A DNA stretch of 64,000 bases, taken from positions 22,378,501 through 22,442,500 of the forward strand of contig NC_092672.1 in the NCBI RefSeq assembly GCF_964355755.1. Reading direction: 5' to 3'. A program made the position numbers and the translations under genes. Origin of the DNA: Antedon mediterranea. Taxonomy: Eukaryota > Echinodermata > Crinoidea > Comatulida > Antedonidae. The notes under the pieces were generated by a model, which worked only from the letters and a program-made list of their open reading frames with translations, was not told the DNA's origin and searched no databases. Shown here in pieces: positions 38,001-46,524 of the stretch; the stretch's first letter is position 1; each line of letters opens with the position of its first letter.

Positions 38001-41000
38001 ATATGATTGCAACTTCATTCTCCTTGTACCTCCTTGTACACACCTTGAAATTAAATTGCATAAATGAATAATTAAATATCAAAATGAATAATATTAAACA
38101 TAATGTTAGTCCATCATGTACTTCATATTTCATATCATAAAACGCTACCAGGCACTGATAATAGAATTAGAAGCCAGGCATATACAGTAGGCACATTGGT
38201 GGGCTGGTTTGTCCTGTCACATCTGGACCGAATCGTCCTGAATTCAACTAGTTACAGTAGCCTAGGCCTAGTAAGTAACGTAATGCTAAACCTAACCTAG
38301 TGTTAATTACATGCATTTGGTGTTTCAAGCTTATTTTTGGATGAACCAACCATACGTACCATCCTTTCGATATCTAAAGTTTGAAATGTGCGCCGAGCAC
38401 ATGTTATCTCTCAATATTTGCTAGCTATGACCTCTAAGTGATCTGATTGAGACGCAAGATTTATCGAATGCAGCATTTGGCAACTTGCAAATAAATTAGT
38501 CTGAAAACACATTTTTCGTAAAAATGTGCCGTTCTAACATCGCTTAATAAATAAAAGGAACTAAAAGGTGTTCCAGCTCAAACGGCGCTAGCGGTTTTAT
38601 TATATTAGGAAAAGATAGAGTAAATAGGCTTAATTGGTTATTGATAGGCCACATAAAACCTCATTTTTAAAAAACTTTTTTTTGTAAAGTTGCCCAAGAA
38701 ACACCACTGAGAAGGTCATTTTTTTACTTTTATAAATTGCTAAATTGTGTGTGCGGCCAAATATTATTTGAAAGGTATTAAAACTCATTTCTAGACTGGT
38801 ATTTTGTTTGGATATCATGCATGAAACTACCCCTACAGCATCGCAAAGAAGAATATTAATAGTTCTGAAGATTTTTTGTGTAATTATGATTTTATATCAT
38901 TAAGTATGTCACGGCAACATTGCCAGTGAGTTTGGTGTGTTGTGGAGGGTGGACTCAAGACAAGAATAATATACATATAAAACACTATAATATTATATGT
39001 CCAGATTATCTACAGGTGAATTATCTTCATGAGTCCATTTCCAATTTTACGTCGAAATACAGTACTCTTTGTTCCTCTCACTCCCATATTTCCACTCCAT
39101 CTTATCCATAATTTCTTCGGTGATTTCTCTGATGTTTTCTAAGCTTAATCTTCTTAATTTGGCACTTCTCTATTCTCAAGTGGCACTGTAACACAGACAA
39201 ATATTACCGTAGTATACCGTTCATTTACGGTACCCTATAACATTCATTACTTTCAATAAATTATCTATAATTATATTATAATCATGAATCATTTGTTATT
39301 CAATGCAAAGCGTGCAAAATAGATAAAAAACTATGACTGATGATTTTAAGCTATACTCGTTTTGTAGTTACGAATATGACTGGTGATATTCGTCACCACA
39401 AATACGCTTTACGAATATCAGCTCAAAATTTTAACAAATGTATGACCTATCCGTTTTTGTTATCGTATTCGTAAGGTTGTGAAACCTCCATATTATTGGT
39501 GCCATCATATATCAACATCGTTATAGGCTATGTAGAATCTGTAGCAAAACTAGCATCGATATGACTTGAGCTTGCGCAATACTATAAAATGAAAATAGAG
39601 AATATTTAATATTCTTAATGAATCACAGGATCAAGTGTAATAGTAGAGAGGCCAAATACACAAAAGTCCTCTATAAAAAGTTTGGGGGCATTTTTTGTTA
39701 ATAGCAGGCAACCATGTTGAATGTATCCTTTGTGGGGTGACAAAAACGATAGGGGTGGATGCCATCTTCATTTTTGGGTTTTAAGGTCAGTTTATGTGGT
39801 CAAGAGGTCAAACAAGGTCAAAATATAGGATTTTTTTTTATTCACGGAAAATCATCTACATCATCAGATCTATCCAAAAAGGTATATCTGAAGATCAACT
39901 GATGCTTCATATTATAGTAATTATGAGATAAACATTTCATTTTACACATAAAAACATAGGAAATTAAATATAAAAGTGTCATTTTCTCAAAATGTTATTT
40001 TCACATATTTCTGTAAAGTACACACATTTTTTTAATAGGCTTTTCCCAGTCTGTTGTAAATTTGTCTTTTTTTATGTTGTCCACCAGTCATCGTTTTGAT
40101 TTTTGTCTGAAAAAATAGGTCAAGTGTTATATGTATGAAACGCCATATGTGCCAAAAGATTGGTCTTTTACTATAATATTAATACCTATAATAATGTAAT
40201 ACAGTAATATTTAGAAATTTATTTTTAGAAAGATTAATAATATTACCTATAATAATGTAATAATATTTAGAAATTTGTTTTTAGAAAAAATTTGAAAACA
40301 GACCCTCTATATGACCTAATGTCAAGATGTTTTTGTTTGGATCAGAGACCCCCTTTAATGTAATTATTTAAACATTTTTTTCATTATTTCAATGATACAA
40401 GTTTTTATTGAAATTTGTTGTTTCAAGAAATCTCGAAAGAGAAACCTGGGTATCGAGTCTTTGTTTTCAAAAACCCTAACTATTGGACTTTATCAAGGTT
40501 GGAAGGAGTGGTAATTGGGGACTTCTTCTTGAGGCCTTCGCATCTATGCTATCATGGCTGACGGTGATAACAAATATAAAACTCCTTATTAAGTAATTAA
40601 GAAGTCCTTTATACACATGGATAAAGACGGTTTTAACTTTATTTATAAACATTACGTTACGTACTGTGTCCAGGTATGAAATCCATTTCTCCCAAAAAGT
40701 AAACGCACTTGAAAAGGACAACGTCATGCGACAAATCAAATTCCAGCTATCCATTCTTATATTCATATGAAGATCGTTTAAAGTTGGCTTGGCCTAACAA
40801 CCCTGTATGACAGACGAATTCATGGTGACTTGATTGAAAATTTTCAAAAGATTTTGAGGGTGTAGCCAAGGAAGACTTCCTTCAAATAAGATGCAATCTA
40901 AGCAGAAATACACAAGGACATCAGCTTAGACTTTTTAAATGAAAATTTCACAAAGGAATGATAGCCAAAAGAGTGGTTAAGTATAATTAAACATAATATG

Positions 41001-44000
41001 CCAAATATAAACCAATATATGAATGTGAAACTGGAATACAATATCAACAATATAATTAAGATGACAACAAAAGATGTTTATTCTAACTTTGTTAATAATG
41101 TTTTTATTCCCCCGAAAAGCATACTTAAATGGAATAACATATTTAATGAAGATATCAAGTGGTGTGATGTCTGGAAAAGTGAAAAACGAAAAAATTAAGA
41201 AATTTGCCCAATTGAATTACAAATTACTAAATAGAGTTGTACCTACAAATCTAAAACTGTATAACTGGAAACTGAAAAATAATAACATATGTAACAATTG
41301 TGGAGTCATTGAAGACGAAAAACATATGTTTTATTATTGTAGACGTAATCAAATACTGTGGGAAAATTGACAATATATTTAACAAGGCCAACAGCCATTA
41401 AGTCGCGTGCTACAATGCATAGTGATACCGGACCGACAGACAAACAGACCGACAGACAGACAGACCGACAGACAGACGGAACGACCGACATAGTGAACTA
41501 TACTGACCGAAATTACTGAACATGTTTAAAAATGTTGAAATGTTTAAAAACATTTATATTTTTTTAATTTACACGTGCGTAGCCTGTCACTTTTGACGTG
41601 CTCGTATAACGTAATTTCGAGTTGAAAAGTAAGTCAAGAAAACAGAAATCGGGCAAAAAGAGTGCGCAATAACATTTAACGCGCAGTGCGCGCGCAAAAA
41701 TCTGCGCACTCATGGCAATTTTGTAAACGCTTAAAATTGCCTGAAACGTACTCTTATTTCATCGAAAATAAATTTTTAAAATTTTAAGCGCGCGTACGCA
41801 TGCGTTACATGCGCTACGCACGTAATTGTATTGCCATATGATGATTTATGCCCTGAAATTTATGAGTACCAAATTTTATTTAATTGTGATTCATGGTTGT
41901 TAAGATAATGATAACAAACGTGATTTCGTTAAATCGTGCGTAGACCGCGTAATTTTTTATTGCGCACAGTGAAAACATAACCACATCGATTCCTGGCCAT
42001 AAGGAATATTCTGTGAAAAATTTACTTAGCTAGAGTAAACTGATATCAAGATAAGGTCATAAAGCGATAAAACGCATAGTGATACCGGACCGACAGACAG
42101 ACAGACAGACAGACCGACAGACAGACCGACAGACAGACCGACCGACCGACATAGTGAACTATAGAGTCGCTTCCACGCGACTAAAAATCAATTGTATTCA
42201 ATAGCTGTGTACGTCATATACATAATTAAAATTAAAACTTAACTTAAACAAGGCCAACAGCCATTAAGTCGCGTGCTACAATGCATAGTGATACCGGACC
42301 GACAGACAAACAGACCGACAGACAGACAGACCGACAGACAGACGGACCGACCGACATAGTGAACTATACTGACCGACATTACTGAACATGTTTAAAAATG
42401 TTGAAATGTTTAAAAACATATATATTTTTTTAATTTACACGTGCGTAGCCTGTCACTTTTGACGTGCTCGTATAACGTAATTTCGAGTTGAAAAGTAAGT
42501 CAAGAAAACAGAAATCGGGCAAAAAGAGTGCGTAATAACATTTAACGTGCAGTGCGCGCGCAAAAATCTGCGCACTCATGGCAATTTTGTAAACGCTTAA
42601 AATTGCCTGAAACGTACTCTTATTTCATCGAAAATAAATTTTGAAAATTTTAAGCGCGCGTACGCATGCGTTACATGCGCTACGCACGTAATTGTATTTC
42701 CATATGATGATTTATGCCCTGAAATTTATGAGTACCAAATTTTATTTAATTGTGATTCATGGTTGTTAAGATATGATTACAAACGTGATTTCGTTAAATC
42801 GTGCGTAGACCGCGTAATTTTTTATTGCGCACCGTGAAATCATAACCACATCGATTCCTGGCCATAAGGAATATTCTGTGAAAAATTGACTTAGCTAGAT
42901 TAAACTGATATCAAGATAAGGTCATAAAGCGATAAAACGCATAGTGATACCGGACCGACAGACAGACAGACAGACCGACAGACAGACCAACCGACCGACA
43001 TAGTGAACTATAGAGTCGCTTCCACGCGACTAAAAACCTGTATGCCAGAATCCATGGATTCAGTTTAAATATATTTTAAAAGATATGAATACACTAGGCA
43101 TGTTGTAACTTATAAGTGGCATCCATTTTTGTATTTTAAGATGTACAGTTTTTGTATGCATATAATCAAACCACTATATGTATAGGCCTAAAGGTTAAAA
43201 GAGTAAAGATCAGAAAATAACGAAAAAAGTAGAAAACGGAAATTTAATGTATGAAAATGAAATGTGAACGAAATTTGTATGAAAGAATGAATAAAGGTGG
43301 TGGTTAACCACAAAAGAGAAAAAAAAAGGACTGATAGGAGATCCACTTTTTCACAATTAGTAATTATATATTTTAATAGTTTGCCACCCAAAGTCGTCAT
43401 TTCTGAAACCACTAACACATTTAAAAACCGATTGGATTTGTTGTAGAAATTAGGTTAAAAGGGTAAACAAATTTACCTATCTAAACTATCAGAACCAATA
43501 TTCTAAACACTGAGTGGATGATTGATCAATTAAAAATAGAATCATTGGTATAACAAGAAACGCTGTAATTCATTGATAGGTTCTGCATGACATGGTCAGA
43601 CTGATCACGAATCACACATAATACACAATATTCTTTCGAACTGACAGATGATAAGGAAGATCTTATATTTAAAAGTAACAACTTATTGAAAGAAAAAAAA
43701 ACAGTAGAACTTAAAACTTCATGAGTCACTGAGAAAGCATCGCTCTAAACCTTTGCGGATTTCTATAAGGTAACTGTTTCGATAAAATATATAAAAACTG
43801 ACAGAAAATCTGCTAATCAACCATTGGAGTATGATCGTAGCCCAATTTTAATATCTTTAACCAAATATGACTTCACATATCTTGATGGATGGCGTTGAAA
43901 TACCCACAGATGTTCCAGAAGAAAACTTACAGTAAAAACATGATGGTCATCCACTATAGGATGCAGTAAACATGGCTGTAAACATTTGGGGACTATGCAA

Positions 44001-46218
44001 GTATTTATGCAAGTTACCTAGATATTTCGTCATTTTGTTGTATTTGATCATTACATTGGAAAGGGGTGGATAAAAGCAGTGACACGATTGAAAGGATAGT
44101 CCCAATGTACTAATCTGTACTTCCGTATGTGTTTTGGGCCACACTCATCGGTTTGGAGAACAAATATCACACAGTTTTGTCAATAACAAAGATCTTGCAA
44201 TTATACATAAAGTTGATGTTAATTAATGATATGCACTTTGTAACAGTAGCCTTCAAAAGTATGGACGATGTCTGGTATAGTGAACAATAAAGTGGTTGAA
44301 AACCTATTAAGAATAATCTAACCAGCTTCCATGCTATTACAGGTTGCAACACGTCATTATTTGCTGGTTATGGGAAGAGGTCATACTGGAAATCATTTTT
44401 AACGCATCCACTCCTTGTAAATGGAATTGATTAAGATTAAGACTTTCCACGTACAGTGTACACTAAAGTTTAATATTGCCAAATATATGGTACTCTTGAG
44501 CAGATAACTGTATAGACTACAGACTACTCTTTGGTGCTATGTACCTCCATCTAGACTCAGTGAACATATACCAATAACACTAGTGATATATATTTCCCTT
44601 ATATATTAAGTATTTCACTTCACTCAATAAATATTTAAGTACCTGTATTTATACTTCGGGAAGCACTTAAAATTAAAAAACTCACCTATGGTGAATACAG
44701 ACATCATAGAACCTAAACATACGAGCCAACTATCAGGCAGAGATCAGGTTGTGGCCTAAATGAATCGGGTCGTTTGGAAGCCCCTAACCCAGTTGTCAGT
44801 TTGGAACTTGTTACATGTGTATGTAAACTAAAGAGCCAGATGAAGTTGTTACAGAAAGCATGCATATGTGGTTGTGATTCAATCGTTTGCCGTTACCCAG
44901 ATGGCCAGTAGGCATTATATATCAGTGCTTGAAGAAATACCCACCACAGAGCGTTACCTCCTTCCATCCCAGAAAATCTTCGAATATTGGCATGTGCCCA
45001 TGCCGCCCATTACTCCCAACCCACAAACCCTCTGTGACCGTTTTTAAATGAAATTTAAGACATTCCAGTAGGCTTCCAATTTCGGTTATTTTGATACTCT
45101 AGGACTCATCCTCTCCATTCCTTTAACACCTTCCAGGAGTGACTCAAAAATTTTAAAATCTTCCCAGTACAATTCTGGTCTTTTTGAAACCACACTATAA
45201 CCATCAGCCCAAGGCTATCATGAAAATTATATTTATTTCAATTATTAATACCGATAATTAACCGTGTCTGTGCTCTATTTGACCTTATGACCTTGAAAAT
45301 GACCTTTAAACTTGTAAGTTGAAAAATTGATGAACTGCACCATCTGCAGTAATATGTCAATAATGATCCAATAATGGTTACATTTCTTTTAATTAGCTTA
45401 TATGTTGTTGAAAACAGCTTAAACCTCTATTTTACCATATTTGAACTTATAACCTTAAAAATGACCTTTGACCTGAAATTTGAGAGCGGCATCCACCCCT
45501 ATCTTTTTTGTAATCCCATAAGGGATATATTCCACATGGTTGCCTGCTATTAACAAAAAATGCCCCCATGATGAAAAAGCTCACATTGGCCGCCCTACTA
45601 TAAAATTGTATTAAGAGATTTATTGAAAATTATGGTTTTAATTAATGTTTACTCAATTTGTAATAATAATGCTAAACAAAATAGGGTGAAGTTTGAACAA
45701 CTTAGTGTATAAGTCATTTTCAACTGTTATATTCTAATTGATACTAGATTGTACCACGTCACAATGTTAGCAAACTTCCTGCTTTGTAGCCATACTACAG
45801 TTTTTCATGAATATTTTCTGATTTTTGTAATACCAACATAAACATGGTCAATTTATTTCATCTAAAAGAGATCAATGAAAAATTAAAATAGAGATCTAAA
45901 ACAATAGATGATCACATTTTTTGATTTTAAATTGTCTGCTTTATGGCATATTTAACTGTCTACTGACTGCATATGTAAACAGTGATGATTGTTAGAATTC
46001 ACATTTTCTGCACTCAGATCTTTAAATCACTGGTGCTTTACTTGTACATATACTTTACAGTGGAAACAGGATGCTACTTAGTTATTATCCCTAAAATACT
46101 TTTTTTTCTCTTTTGTGGCGTTAACCACTATTTATTCATTTCATTTCATCAACATATTAATACAATTATTTCTAATAATAATAATAATAACTATTCATTG
46201 TTATTCTTACTTTTGTTT

Positions 46219-46274
<56 letters not shown>

Positions 46275-46486
46275 GGCAGCACTTGCCAGCTTTATGCTCT
46301 GACGTTATCCAAATTCCTTCACTTGCACTGATGAAGGGCTAGTGTTGCCCGAAAGCTCTGCTAACTTTTCTGGCTGTTTACTTTATCGTTTTGATTTAGC
46401 TTTTCGCTTTTTATTTTTGTATCTCCATTGAGATCCAGCCACTGATACCCACAGCATTGTCATTTTTTTCAGTAATTTGCCTTTGG

Positions 46487-46524
<38 letters not shown>

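Larger units (their letters stand above)
36011..40639. other. intron sequence with scattered repeat fragments
   Basis: No gene. Recognised pieces are listed separately: 36405-36515, 37455-37515, 37765-37862 and 39640-39860. The remainder shows nothing I can name. The 92-codon frame at 37256 overlaps one repeat fragment and is not supported. Confidence 0.45.

Noticed and set aside
41306-41491. Minus-strand frame rich in SVCLSV
   Set aside because: It is a reading of the CAGACCGA microsatellite.
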